DNA of 41,871 nt, taken from NCBI GenBank assembly GCA_937858825.1, contig CALMAI010000020.1:1-41871 (forward strand). The letters run 5' to 3'. Source of the DNA: an uncultured Candidatus Peregrinibacteria bacterium (GTDB lineage: Bacteria; Patescibacteriota; Gracilibacteria; UBA1369). Below are positions 6,876-14,971 of this stretch, one piece after another. The translations under genes and the position numbers were made by a program. The notes under the pieces were generated by a model. That model saw nothing but the letters and a program-made list of their open reading frames with translations. It was not told the DNA's origin and made no database searches. The stretch's first letter is position 1. Each line of letters opens with the position of its first letter.

Positions 6876-6906
6876 TGTCAAAAGATGGGGCTTTGACTTT
6901 TTTTTT
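6876..6906 (+). terminator. Terminator-like hairpin with T9, or two back-to-back -35 boxes, before pyrF
   Basis: GTCAAAAG (6877-6884) pairs with CTTTGAC (6891-6897) with one bulged A, followed by nine T (6898-6906): an intrinsic-terminator shape on the plus strand, 40 bases before pyrF. An identical GTCAAAG at 6820-6826 could pair with the same right arm as an antiterminator. The same bases also form TTGACA on the minus strand (6876-6881, with TACAAA 18 bp on) and TTGACT on the plus strand (6893-6898, with a weak TAGTTT 17 bp on). A divergent promoter pair is therefore an equally good reading. Confidence 0.45.
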
Positions 6907-6945
6907 GCGCTCCAGTAGTTTTGTGAAGATTTATTATGACTCTAT

Positions 6946-7878
6946 ATGGCTTCACTTCATTTTGCGGACCGGTTGAATCATGCCATTCAGGAAAAAAGCT
7001 CTCCAGTATGCGTTGGTTTGGATCCTCGTTTGCCAAAAATTCCTCAATCTATTCGCGACAAACATTTTTCGAATGAGAAAAATCCTTTTAAAGCTGCCGC
7101 GGAGTCGATTATTGAGTTCAATAAAGGAATTATTGATGCAGTTGCGGATGTTGTGCCCGCTGTGAAGCCGCAAATCGCGTTTTATGAACAGTATGGTCAT
7201 GAAGGTATGCGGGCTTTTGAAGAGACAATCGTTTATGCCAAAGAGAAAGGTCTTCTTACTATTGCTGACATTAAAAGAGGAGACATTGGAAGTACGGCAG
7301 AGGCTTATGCGAAGGCTTATTTGGGCAAAGTGGATGTGAATGGTGAAGAGAAAGTGAGTATGGACGCGGATGCAGTTACGATCGCGCCTTATTTGGGATG
7401 GGATGGGGTGAAGCCGTTTGTGAAAGAGGGAGCTGAACATGGAAAAGGAGTTTTTGTTTTGGTGAAGACATCGAATGTTTCTTCGGCGGACTTGCAGGAT
7501 TTGAAAATGGAGGATCAGCGGGCTGTGTATGAAATTATGGCGCAGTATGTGGATTCATGGGGGGCTGATGAGATTGGAGAGAGTGGTTATTCAATGGTTG
7601 GAGCAGTGGTGGGAGCAACGTTTCCGGATCAATTGAAAGATTTGAGGATGCTTTTGCCTCAGGCAATTTTCTTGGTTCCCGGATACGGCGCGCAGGGTGG
7701 AACAGCAGAGGACGTGAAAGGGGCTTTTGATGAAAATGGCATGGGCGCGATTGTGAACTCTTCGCGTGGAATTATTTTTGCCTGGGAAAATTCTGATACT
7801 TTTACAGAAAAGGATTATGCGGATGCTGCCCGGCATGCAGCGCAGGAGATGGCAGAAGCGATTCAAAAGGCATTGTAG
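6946..7878 (+). CDS. pyrF: Orotidine 5'-phosphate decarboxylase (type 2)
   Basis: PyrF decarboxylates OMP to UMP, the last step of de novo pyrimidine synthesis, in the cytoplasm. The 310-residue length and the sequence ADIKRGDIGSTA (residues 107-118, with the catalytic Asp108-Lys110-Asp113 set) mark the longer type 2 family. Other family segments are CVGLDPRLPKIP near 22-33, KPQIAFYEQYG near 74-84, and a phosphate-binding end reading VPGYGAQGGTAEDV and NSSRGIIFA. The ATG at 6946 has no SD, and an out-of-frame ATG lies ten bases earlier. The region upstream holds a possible attenuator. The gene is separated from the pyrE/pyrD group by salvage and tRNA-modification genes. Confidence 0.95.
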   Translation: MASLHFADRLNHAIQEKSSPVCVGLDPRLPKIPQSIRDKHFSNEKNPFKAAAESIIEFNKGIIDAVADVVPAVKPQIAFYEQYGHEGMRAFEETIVYAKEKGLLTIADIKRGDIGSTAEAYAKAYLGKVDVNGEEKVSMDADAVTIAPYLGWDGVKPFVKEGAEHGKGVFVLVKTSNVSSADLQDLKMEDQRAVYEIMAQYVDSWGADEIGESGYSMVGAVVGATFPDQLKDLRMLLPQAIFLVPGYGAQGGTAEDVKGAFDENGMGAIVNSSRGIIFAWENSDTFTEKDYADAARHAAQEMAEAIQKAL

Positions 7879-7893
7879 ATTTCCTCAATATAT

Positions 7894-7922
7894 TTGACAA
7901 TTCTTCAATAAAGTTTTACTAT
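7894..7922 (+). promoter_or_regulatory. Promoter of the 277-residue protein gene
   Basis: TTGACA (7894-7899), a 17-bp spacer and TACTAT (7917-7922) form a near-consensus sigma70-type promoter. The start near 7929 leaves a leader of about 29 bases. The leader contains CTCAG (7929-7933) and CTGAG (7948-7952), which could form a small hairpin just before the ATG. Confidence 0.65.
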
Positions 7923-7957
7923 TGATTTCTCAGTTTATTGTCATTTTCTGAGTAGCT

Positions 7958-8791
7958 ATGGTAAAGACTCTCGATGAAAATTTGGGTCGAGAGGTGGGAA
8001 AGGAGCTTCATGTTGAAGATATGAAGCCCTTGGAGGAAGTGCTTCGTGAAGCTCGCGAGTCATTTTCCGGGCAAATGAAAGAGGCTTTTGATTGTTGGTC
8101 TCAGGCTTTTTGTAAAAGCGTGGATGAGGTTTATCACCTCCAACATCTCATGGAGAGATTGATCCAAAATTATGGTGAGACGTTTGCTTTTTCTTTTTAT
8201 ATTTATGGTGTTCGATGGAAAAAGTTGTCATTTTTTCAGTTTGAACTGGTTTTGGATACGATTGATAGAGTTTCAGGCAATAATGCTGATTTTAAAGAGT
8301 CGGGAATGCGGGCAATTGTGGACGATTTGACTGCTCAGGAGAATGGGCAGCAAAGTGATGATTCCAACGGTGTAGAGGCATTACTGGCGGCACAACGAGG
8401 CGCGGTTAGAGCGGATCGGTTGATATCTTTGTTTTTGAACTTTGGAGAGTTGAAGCATCACCCCGATAGGTCTGCGTATGTGGCTGATATTATTGCGAAC
8501 CATGGAAAAGATATGGCTGAAAGAGCCTGCTTTCTAATGGATCGTGAGAATTTTTCGAAAGGCTATTTGAGGGAACTTTTATTGATGGAAGATCATACTC
8601 TCCCTCTTGGAGAAGACTTTTTGGATGCTTGTGAGCGATGGTTTTTAACAGATGAAGAGGCTCGAAATTTGAGACTGAATATTTTGAACTTTTATGAAAA
8701 GCACAAATCTTATGATGCGATTCGTGATAAGATTTTGTATAAAAATAAAAGGCCCCTGTTTTTAGGAAGGAAGGGAAGTTCGCTTCATTGA
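7958..8791 (+). CDS. Hypothetical protein, mostly helical, 277 residues
   Basis: I do not recognise this protein. It is soluble, without signal peptide, membrane helix or cysteine motif, and is rich in charged residues arranged as amphipathic helices. A Gln/Asp/Ser-rich break near residues 126-138 (ENGQQSDDSNG) suggests two helical domains of about 120 and 135 residues. The C-terminal half has a FLDACERWFLTDEEARNLRLN stretch and ends in a basic tail. It has its own strong promoter and stands alone, and its last 7 bases overlap the convergent rsmA gene. The ordinary codon use and clean start after the promoter make it a real gene. Nothing in its context defines a job. Confidence 0.75.
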   Translation: MVKTLDENLGREVGKELHVEDMKPLEEVLREARESFSGQMKEAFDCWSQAFCKSVDEVYHLQHLMERLIQNYGETFAFSFYIYGVRWKKLSFFQFELVLDTIDRVSGNNADFKESGMRAIVDDLTAQENGQQSDDSNGVEALLAAQRGAVRADRLISLFLNFGELKHHPDRSAYVADIIANHGKDMAERACFLMDRENFSKGYLRELLLMEDHTLPLGEDFLDACERWFLTDEEARNLRLNILNFYEKHKSYDAIRDKILYKNKRPLFLGRKGSSLH

Positions 8792-9609
8792 TCCAATTGT
8801 GTGATAAGGGATTGCCACTCTTTGAGTGAGAGTGTTTGTGGTCGACGGGTGGGTTCGATGCCGGCTTTTTGGAGGATTTGTTCGGTCTCTTCCCGGGAGG
8901 CCCGGGTATAGTTTTTGAGTGTGTTCAGAAGGGTTTTTCGGCGCGCCGCAAAAGTGATTTTGGTGATGGTGGAAAAGAGTTTCAGGTTGGTGACGAGTGG
9001 CTCGTCGTAGATGTCGATTTTGAGGATAGCGGAGGTGACTTTGGGTGGGGGATAGAAGTTTTTTGCTCCAACTTCACTGATGATTTCCGGTTTTCCGTGA
9101 ACCTGGACAGAGAGGCTGAGCACAGAGTGGTCACCATCGGGGGCGCAGATTTTTTCGGCGACCTCTTTTTGAATGAGGAGAACTATGGTTGTGGGTTTTT
9201 GTTCTTCGTTACTGCGCGGCATGAGGAAATGGCGGAGGAGGGGGGAGGTGATGTGGTAGGGAATATTGGCAACGAGTTTGTAAGGCTGTGTGGGAAGCGT
9301 TGCTTTGAGGGCGTTGCCTTTTTCGAGGTGAAAGTTGGGAGCTGCGCCGAAGGTTTGTTCGAGGATGGGATGCAAGGTGGGGTCGAGTTCAATGGAACGG
9401 ACGCGGCCGGCCGTCTGGATGAGCTGTTGAGTGAGGACGCCTAAACCGGGCCCGACTTCCACGACGAAATCTTCTTTGGTGATGCCGGCCGCTTTCACAA
9501 TCTTTTCAATCACTCCAAAGTTGATTAAAAAGTTCTGTCCCAGCTCTTTTTTTGCAGCCAGACCATGCTGGTCCAAAATCTTTAATAGCTCCTGTTTGGT
9601 TTTGTACAT
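8785..9609 (-). CDS. rsmA: 16S rRNA (adenine1518/1519-N6)-dimethyltransferase
   Basis: RsmA (KsgA) dimethylates two adjacent adenines in the 3' hairpin of 16S rRNA using S-adenosylmethionine, late in small-subunit assembly. The 274-residue protein has KKELGQNFL at 20-28, the SAM-binding motif EVGPGLGVLT at 51-60, an acidic residue after beta2 (IELDP) and the catalytic NIPYHI at 115-120. A basic C-terminal domain carries FAARRKTLLN. All landmarks of the family are present. Its ATG abuts the stop of the DUF167 gene with no intervening base (TAAATG), so the two are translationally coupled. The end overlaps the convergent hypothetical gene by 7 bases. Confidence 0.95.
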   Translation of the reverse strand: MYKTKQELLKILDQHGLAAKKELGQNFLINFGVIEKIVKAAGITKEDFVVEVGPGLGVLTQQLIQTAGRVRSIELDPTLHPILEQTFGAAPNFHLEKGNALKATLPTQPYKLVANIPYHITSPLLRHFLMPRSNEEQKPTTIVLLIQKEVAEKICAPDGDHSVLSLSVQVHGKPEIISEVGAKNFYPPPKVTSAILKIDIYDEPLVTNLKLFSTITKITFAARRKTLLNTLKNYTRASREETEQILQKAGIEPTRRPQTLSLKEWQSLITQLDQ

Positions 9610-9891
9610 TTACTTCAGAATATCGACTATTTTTAACGGAGCAGTTGGTCCGCTTGCAATGGTGCAGTTACTTTTGGGCACATTGAAAGTATCGCTCAGA
9701 AATCGAATCAGCTCCATGTTGGCTTTGTTTTTTGCCGGAACAGCCGCAATGCGAATTTTGACAACATCCTCTCCCAGCATTCCAACAATTTCGGTCTTAC
9801 TGCTTTTGGGAACAATTTTCAGACGCAGCCGAAGCTGGCCATCCTTTTCGAGTTGGGCTTTCAGTGAGGATACGAGCGTTTCATTGTCCAT
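9610..9891 (-). CDS. DUF167 / UPF0235 (YggU-like) protein
   Basis: The 93-residue protein matches the small YggU family: basic KIVPKSSKTEIVG, then VKIRIAAVPAKNKANMELIRFLSD, then KSNCTIASGPTAPLKIV. This corresponds to the 'APPvdGkAN..l..fla' core and the G-x-x-s-x-x-K end of the family. Members are conserved, alpha/beta, and of unknown biochemical role. Here it sits between the Ca2+-ATPase gene (9 bases upstream) and rsmA (zero spacing), so it is co-transcribed with both. The invariant PP-x-x-G-K of many members is VPAKNK here, a mild divergence. Confidence 0.8.
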   Translation of the reverse strand: MDNETLVSSLKAQLEKDGQLRLRLKIVPKSSKTEIVGMLGEDVVKIRIAAVPAKNKANMELIRFLSDTFNVPKSNCTIASGPTAPLKIVDILK

Positions 9892-9900
9892 GAAGTCAGT

Positions 9901-12744
9901 CTATTCTTTCTGTTTGCGCCTGACAAAGTATTTTCGAACCTCTTCCAGCACCAGGATGGAAAGGGAGGCTAATATAATGATACTCCAGTCGCTCAGGTCG
10001 AGCGTGGTGGTGTGAAGATACTGCTGAAGGAATGGAACTTCGATGAAGATAAATGTGAGGACCAAAGAGAGCGCGATGGCTCCAAACAGATACATGTTTG
10101 AAAAGAGTCCAAGTTTAAAGATTGAGTGGCGCTCACTGCGTGAATTGAATGCCTGGATCATCTGGAGAACGATCAATGAGGCAAATGCTACAGTTGATCC
10201 TTTTAGATAGATAAAGTCTTCACGTCCAAGCTGTTCTCCCCAGGTCCATCCGTATCGATAGAGGGTGAAGATGTAGACCCCCATAACAATAATTCCCATT
10301 GCTGTTCCCAGGTAGAGATAGCGGATAATGAATGGTTTATTCATGATTTTGGCGTTTGGATCGCGTGGTTTTTTGTCCATAATGCCTGGCTCGGCCGGAT
10401 CCACTCCAAGGGCGACAGCTGGCAGGACATCTGTTCCAAGGTTTACGGCCAAGATAAGAATAGCCGTGAGTGGCGGTGGCATAACAAAAATAATGGCTGT
10501 GAAAATAGTAAGGAGCTCTCCGATGTTGCAGGAGAACATGTAGAAGACGAATTTTTTGAGGTTGTTGTAGATGGTGCGGCCTTCGTTAATGGCGGTGATG
10601 ATTGAAGAGAAACTGTCATCGGCCAGGACCATGTTGGAGGCTTCTTTACTTACGTCGGTTCCGGTGATTCCCATGGCGATTCCAATGTCGGCTTTCTTGA
10701 GGGCTGGGGCGTCGTTTACTCCGTCTCCGGTTACGGCAACGATCTCTTTTTGATGTTTCAGCGCTTTTACAATGCGAAGTTTGTGTTCCGGGCTGACGCG
10801 GGCAAAAATGATGTCGACTTTTTTATCGGCCAGTTCGTTTTGCAACTCTTCGTCGCTTAGCTTGTTGAGATGGACACCGGTAATGATTTTAAATTTGCGT
10901 TTTTTGCTTATAATCCCCAATTGTTCGGCAATGGCGGCGGCGGTGAGTCCATGGTCTCCGGTAATAATATAGATACGGAGGTGGGCTTTTTTTGCCAGTT
11001 TTACAGCCTCTTTCACCTCTGGTCGCGGTGGATCGATCATTCCGACCAAACCAAGGAAAATCAGATCTTTTTCGGCATCCTCCTTTTTAATGGTTTTGTT
11101 CTTTTTGAAATCGTCGACTTCTTTATCAGACATTTCCCGATAGGCAAATCCAAGTCCGCGAAGGGCTTTTTTGGCCATGTCATCACTCTTTTTGATGTAG
11201 CGGATTTTGTCGATTTCTGAGAGTTTTTTGCTCTTTCCCTCGTCGAGCATGTGGGAAGAGATTTCGATAATGCTTCCCGGTGCGCCTTTGGTGAAAATAT
11301 AGTGTTTTCCATCTTTATCTTTTACTACCACGGACATACGTTTCCGTGTTGAATCGAAAGTCATTTCGTAGACACGTTCAAGCTGTTTATCCATTTTTTC
11401 TTTGTCGAATCCGGCTTTTCCAACCATGGTTAAAAGTGCTCCTTCGGTTGGATCTCCCAGCACACGCCATTTGTCGTTTTTGTTTTCAAGGGTGGCGTTG
11501 TTGCAGAGCGCGGATGCCTGCATCATTTTTTCGAGTGCAAAATAGAGTTTTTGATCTTTCTTTTTGAGGGCATTGAGCTCTTCTGTTGTGAGTTCGTAAT
11601 CGTTGAATGGGCCTTGTTCTTTTCCGATGGTAATAAGGTTTTTGCCTTTTTCACGGATGTTAATGTAGCCGGTTGGAATGTACCCGACGCCATGAACAGA
11701 GGCTTCATGATGGTTAAAGTAGAGCTCTTTTACGGTCATTTCATTCTTGGTCAGCGTTCCGGTTTTATCACTGCAAATAACAGTGGTTGAACCAAGGGTT
11801 TCGGCAGAAGAGAGCTGTTTGACGATGGCATTTTTTTTGGCCAGCCGCTGAACTCCAATGGCCAGAGCAATAGTAATGGTGGCCGGGAGACCTTCGGGTA
11901 CTGCGGCAACAGCTACAGAACTGGCAAAGAGGAGCGTTTCAACGAACTCTTTTCCCTGGAAGAAATATCCGACAACAAAAAGGATGCCACTAATCACCAG
12001 CGCGATTTTTCCAACAAAGACACCAATGCGGAACATCTCTTTTTCCAGGGGACTCAGGTCTTTCTTTGTTTCGGTTGTGAGTTTGGCAATGCGACCCATT
12101 TCGGTCTCCATTCCGGTGGCAACTACAATAGCTTTGGCGGTTCCATGGGTGACATTGGTTCCCGTGAAGACCATGTTTTCTTTGGCAATACTCAGTTTCT
12201 CTTCGCCAGTTTCTTCTATTTCGAGTGACTTTCGAACAGGCATGGATTCACCGGTCAGAGCAGATTCGGCAACTTCCAGTTCATTTGCATCTATAAGGAT
12301 GGCATCGGCGGTGATGCTGTCTCCTTCGTTGAGGACCAAAATATCCCCTGGAACAACATCTTTGGCGTCGACTTCCTGGGTTTTTCCATCTCGAATCACA
12401 TGAGCGTGTGGGGCAATGAGCTTTTTGAGAGCTTCAATTGCTTTTTCTGCTTTAAAGGTCTGGATGAATCCGATAGTAGCATTGAGGAACACCACAAAGA
12501 GGATCACGATTCCATCGGCGGTTTCACCGGCTATAAGCGCGAGAATCGCTGCAAAGATCAGAATGATAACCAAAATATCCTTAAACTCTTCAAGGAAAAT
12601 AACCCACAGGGGTTTCTTCTTCTTTTCAGTAATGGCATTTGGTCCATGCGAGTCGAGCCTTTTGGCTGCAATAGCGGTGGTGAGGCCATCTGCGCTGGTG
12701 TTGTGTTCTTTGAACAGTCTGTTCAGTTCTTTTTTATCGAGCAT
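9901..12744 (-). CDS. P-type Ca2+-transporting ATPase (P2A, SERCA/PMR1-like)
   Basis: The 947-residue pump uses ATP to export cations across the cytoplasmic membrane. It has an N-terminal cation-ATPase domain, an actuator TGES at 164-167, the helix 4 motif PEGLP at 283-287, phosphorylation motif DKTGTLTK (Asp326), a nucleotide domain with KGAPG, a hinge GDGVNDAPALKKADIGIAMG, and a C-terminal group of membrane helices. Helix 5 has SCNIGEL and helix 6 NLGTDVLPAVALG; these keep the Asn/Glu and Asn/Asp positions that bind Ca2+ in SERCA. Ca2+ is therefore preferred over Na+/K+, with Mn2+ possible as in PMR1. About ten membrane helices are present. It leads an operon with the DUF167 gene and rsmA and has a good promoter with a 10-bp palindrome. 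Confidence 0.93.
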   Translation of the reverse strand: MLDKKELNRLFKEHNTSADGLTTAIAAKRLDSHGPNAITEKKKKPLWVIFLEEFKDILVIILIFAAILALIAGETADGIVILFVVFLNATIGFIQTFKAEKAIEALKKLIAPHAHVIRDGKTQEVDAKDVVPGDILVLNEGDSITADAILIDANELEVAESALTGESMPVRKSLEIEETGEEKLSIAKENMVFTGTNVTHGTAKAIVVATGMETEMGRIAKLTTETKKDLSPLEKEMFRIGVFVGKIALVISGILFVVGYFFQGKEFVETLLFASSVAVAAVPEGLPATITIALAIGVQRLAKKNAIVKQLSSAETLGSTTVICSDKTGTLTKNEMTVKELYFNHHEASVHGVGYIPTGYINIREKGKNLITIGKEQGPFNDYELTTEELNALKKKDQKLYFALEKMMQASALCNNATLENKNDKWRVLGDPTEGALLTMVGKAGFDKEKMDKQLERVYEMTFDSTRKRMSVVVKDKDGKHYIFTKGAPGSIIEISSHMLDEGKSKKLSEIDKIRYIKKSDDMAKKALRGLGFAYREMSDKEVDDFKKNKTIKKEDAEKDLIFLGLVGMIDPPRPEVKEAVKLAKKAHLRIYIITGDHGLTAAAIAEQLGIISKKRKFKIITGVHLNKLSDEELQNELADKKVDIIFARVSPEHKLRIVKALKHQKEIVAVTGDGVNDAPALKKADIGIAMGITGTDVSKEASNMVLADDSFSSIITAINEGRTIYNNLKKFVFYMFSCNIGELLTIFTAIIFVMPPPLTAILILAVNLGTDVLPAVALGVDPAEPGIMDKKPRDPNAKIMNKPFIIRYLYLGTAMGIIVMGVYIFTLYRYGWTWGEQLGREDFIYLKGSTVAFASLIVLQMIQAFNSRSERHSIFKLGLFSNMYLFGAIALSLVLTFIFIEVPFLQQYLHTTTLDLSDWSIIILASLSILVLEEVRKYFVRRKQKE

Positions 12745-12756
12745 GAATATTCAAAA

Positions 12757-12766
12757 AGGACGTCCT
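12757..12766. promoter_or_regulatory. Palindrome AGGACGTCCT at the Ca2+-ATPase start site
   Basis: This perfect 10-bp palindrome lies directly downstream of the -10 box and covers the predicted transcription start (about 12763). It sits where a repressor could block initiation. No cognate regulator is known from the window. Confidence 0.35.
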
Positions 12767-12769
12767 GTT

Positions 12770-12798
12770 ATTATAACACAAAATCTTCTTTCTGGGAA
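12770..12798 (-). promoter_or_regulatory. Promoter of the Ca2+-ATPase operon
   Basis: The minus strand reads TTCCCA (12793-12798), 17 bp, then a perfect TATAAT (12770-12775), in the gap between trmD and the ATPase gene. The leader would be about 19 bases before the ATG at 12744. Confidence 0.6.
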
Positions 12799-12808
12799 CT
12801 GTTCTGGC

Positions 12809-13459
12809 TTAGGAGCAATTGTTTTCACGCCATTTTTTGATTTTGGCATGATCTCCGCTGCGAAGGATTTCGGGAACTTCCATTCCTTTAAAAGATGCCG
12901 GGCGGGTGTAGTGAGGATACTCTTTTTTGCCTTTTAGAGCAGGGGAGAAGCTTTCTTCTGCACTTGATTCGTCATCACCCAAAACTCCGGGGATAAGGCG
13001 GCTGACAACGTCCACAAAGACCATTGCGGGGAGCTCTCCTCCGGTGAGGACATATTTGCCTATCGAAAGCTCTTCATCCACGCAAAGGTCAATAATACGC
13101 TGATCAATACCTTCGTAACGACCACAGAGCAGGATGAATCCTTTATTGTCGTTTTTAGCCATTTTGGCAGCTTTTGCCTGGGTGAGCGTTTTTCCACGGG
13201 GACTCATATATATAAGAGGGCCTGGATTCTCTTTCTTTATGGCCTGAATGCAATCGTAGAGTGGTTGAGGGGTCATGACCATGCCCGGGCCTCCTCCGTA
13301 CGGGATATCGTCTACTTTGCCGTGTTTGTCTTTGGTGTAGTCGCGGATGTTGTGAACGTGAATCTCTATGTGTTTTTCTTCGATGGCACGTTTAATGATG
13401 CTTTCGTTCAGATAAGAGTCGAAAATGTTGGGAAATATGGTCAGGATATCGAAGCGCAT
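12809..13459 (-). CDS. trmD: tRNA (guanine37-N1)-methyltransferase
   Basis: TrmD methylates G37 next to the anticodon using S-adenosylmethionine, preventing +1 frameshifting. The 216-residue protein has FDILTIFPNIF at the start, IPYGGGPGMVM (deep-knot substrate region), YMSPRGKTLTQ, LLCGRYEGIDQR, the knot segment ELSIGKYVLTGGELPAM and the catalytic aspartate region IPGVLGD. The C-terminal part with HYTRPASFKGMEVPEILRSGDH is the tRNA-binding helix domain. It is somewhat shorter than E. coli TrmD (255). The usual rpsP-rimM-trmD-rplS context is absent. It reads in the same direction as the Ca2+-ATPase gene but 64 bases upstream, with a promoter in between. Confidence 0.96.
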   Translation of the reverse strand: MRFDILTIFPNIFDSYLNESIIKRAIEEKHIEIHVHNIRDYTKDKHGKVDDIPYGGGPGMVMTPQPLYDCIQAIKKENPGPLIYMSPRGKTLTQAKAAKMAKNDNKGFILLCGRYEGIDQRIIDLCVDEELSIGKYVLTGGELPAMVFVDVVSRLIPGVLGDDESSAEESFSPALKGKKEYPHYTRPASFKGMEVPEILRSGDHAKIKKWRENNCS

Positions 13460-13486
13460 GAGAGAACTGATAAGAGGGTGAAAAAC

Positions 13487-13515
13487 TTGCTAATTTGATG
13501 AAATCATGGTAAATA
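13487..13515 (+). promoter_or_regulatory. Possible promoter of the PP2C-type gene
   Basis: TTGCTA (13487-13492), 17 bp and TAAATA (13510-13515) precede the ATG at 13543 by about 27 bases. The -35 is good, the -10 moderate. It lies in the divergent gap with trmD. Confidence 0.45.
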
Positions 13516-13542
13516 TACATCTTAATTGTTCTTCAGATCAAT

Positions 13543-14964
13543 ATGAGTATTTCATCCATCCCTCCAAGGGAAAATCTGGATACAGTGCCTGACAATGAAC
13601 CGGCACATAACGGAGCAGAGCTCAAAATTGGAGAAAAAGTTTTATTGAAAGGGGCATATCAGCGTTTTGAAGGGATTGATCTGATGCAACGTTCTCTTAG
13701 TATTTTTGTTGGGAGTAAGCTGCTTTGCACGCTTGAACAAAATCCTCAGGGTAACTGGTATGAGTTTACCTACACCTGTCGTTTTCCTGATGGGCTGGAA
13801 ACGCTGATTCCATGTCCAACCAATGGTCAGCTTCCGTTTAGGATTTTGTTTCGGGCGGCGGATTTTGAAATGGTCCTTTCTGATGAGATTGAAGAGCGTT
13901 TGTCGGATTCGCTTTTTGAACTGATTATGACGGGTGAGCAGGCTATTCACCTCTGTCATGTGGATTTGCAGAAACAACGATGCTGGCCTGTTTCTTATCA
14001 ACTGGATAATGGACAGTCCAGAAATCCGGATAGCTCTGGTGAACGACAGATTGGACTGCAACAGATCCAGCCTGGAGAGAGCGGTCAATTGGAGGCAAAA
14101 ATGGGTGAATATGATGTCTTTCTTTCTACGAGTATGGAGATTGGCGCGGGGAAATATACGGTTGCGAATGGTGATAATGTTGGTTTGAATGAAAAGAAAC
14201 AGGTCTTGGCAATTGCTGATGGTTTAGGAGGCCATGGGAATGATCATATGGCCTCTTATAAGGCGGTAAAAACATTTCTGGAGAGTCGTAGTAATTTGGG
14301 ACATGCTGTTGCGGAGGCGTCTGACTCTTTGGATGTTTATAACCATTTTATGGAACACCCAGCCTACAAGGTTGCGGATAAACGTCCATCTCAAGTTTGC
14401 GATACTACTTTTATTGCTGCTCAACTGATGGATAAGGATGTTTATATTGTTAATATTGGAGATGGCCGATGGTTTCATATTCGTGATGATAAGATTTTGG
14501 CAAAGAATTGGAATAAAGGTTCTATCCGGGGGCAACTTGTGGATTTGGGAGTTATCAGCGAAAAAGAGGCCAGTAATCTTTCTCAAAGTCCTTATTACAG
14601 TGAATATAATTCACTTGTAGCCAATACGTTATGCAATTTTGAAAATAGAATTGCTGTTCCAAATAGAAATGGCGAGGTGGAAATTATTGAAGTTGAGCCG
14701 GAGAAAATAAAGCGTTCGGTTCAAACGGGGGATATAGTAATAGGGTTTACGGATGGATTTGATGGTCTTACCGAGGAGGATATTCTGGACGCAGTCAAAG
14801 AGTCTGATGGAAGATCACTCTCTTTTCTTGCAGAAATGCTTATTGAAATTGCACGGCAAAAAAATATTGCGATCTCTTATGATCGGACATTTGAAGATGG
14901 AGAGACGATTTCCATACGTGCTCCGTGGGATAACGGATCTTTGTTTTTAGTCCGTAAAGACTGA
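13543..14964 (+). CDS. PPM/PP2C-family Ser/Thr protein phosphatase with extra N-terminal domain
   Basis: The 473-residue protein ends in a metal-dependent PP2C domain (about 190-473). Its motifs are GDN at 210-212, DGLGGHG at 226-232, DTTF at 287-290, GDGRWF at 306-311, FTDGFDGL at 402-409 and DN at 463-464. All the metal-binding aspartates seem present, so it should be an active Mn2+/Mg2+ phosphatase acting on phospho-Ser/Thr. Residues 1-185 form a separate region of beta character that I do not recognise and that may bind a partner or ligand. No membrane helix is visible. No Ser/Thr kinase is encoded in the window. It stands alone, 7 bases short of the convergent rpsI end. Confidence 0.85.
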   Translation: MSISSIPPRENLDTVPDNEPAHNGAELKIGEKVLLKGAYQRFEGIDLMQRSLSIFVGSKLLCTLEQNPQGNWYEFTYTCRFPDGLETLIPCPTNGQLPFRILFRAADFEMVLSDEIEERLSDSLFELIMTGEQAIHLCHVDLQKQRCWPVSYQLDNGQSRNPDSSGERQIGLQQIQPGESGQLEAKMGEYDVFLSTSMEIGAGKYTVANGDNVGLNEKKQVLAIADGLGGHGNDHMASYKAVKTFLESRSNLGHAVAEASDSLDVYNHFMEHPAYKVADKRPSQVCDTTFIAAQLMDKDVYIVNIGDGRWFHIRDDKILAKNWNKGSIRGQLVDLGVISEKEASNLSQSPYYSEYNSLVANTLCNFENRIAVPNRNGEVEIIEVEPEKIKRSVQTGDIVIGFTDGFDGLTEEDILDAVKESDGRSLSFLAEMLIEIARQKNIAISYDRTFEDGETISIRAPWDNGSLFLVRKD

Positions 14965-14971
14965 AAACGTA

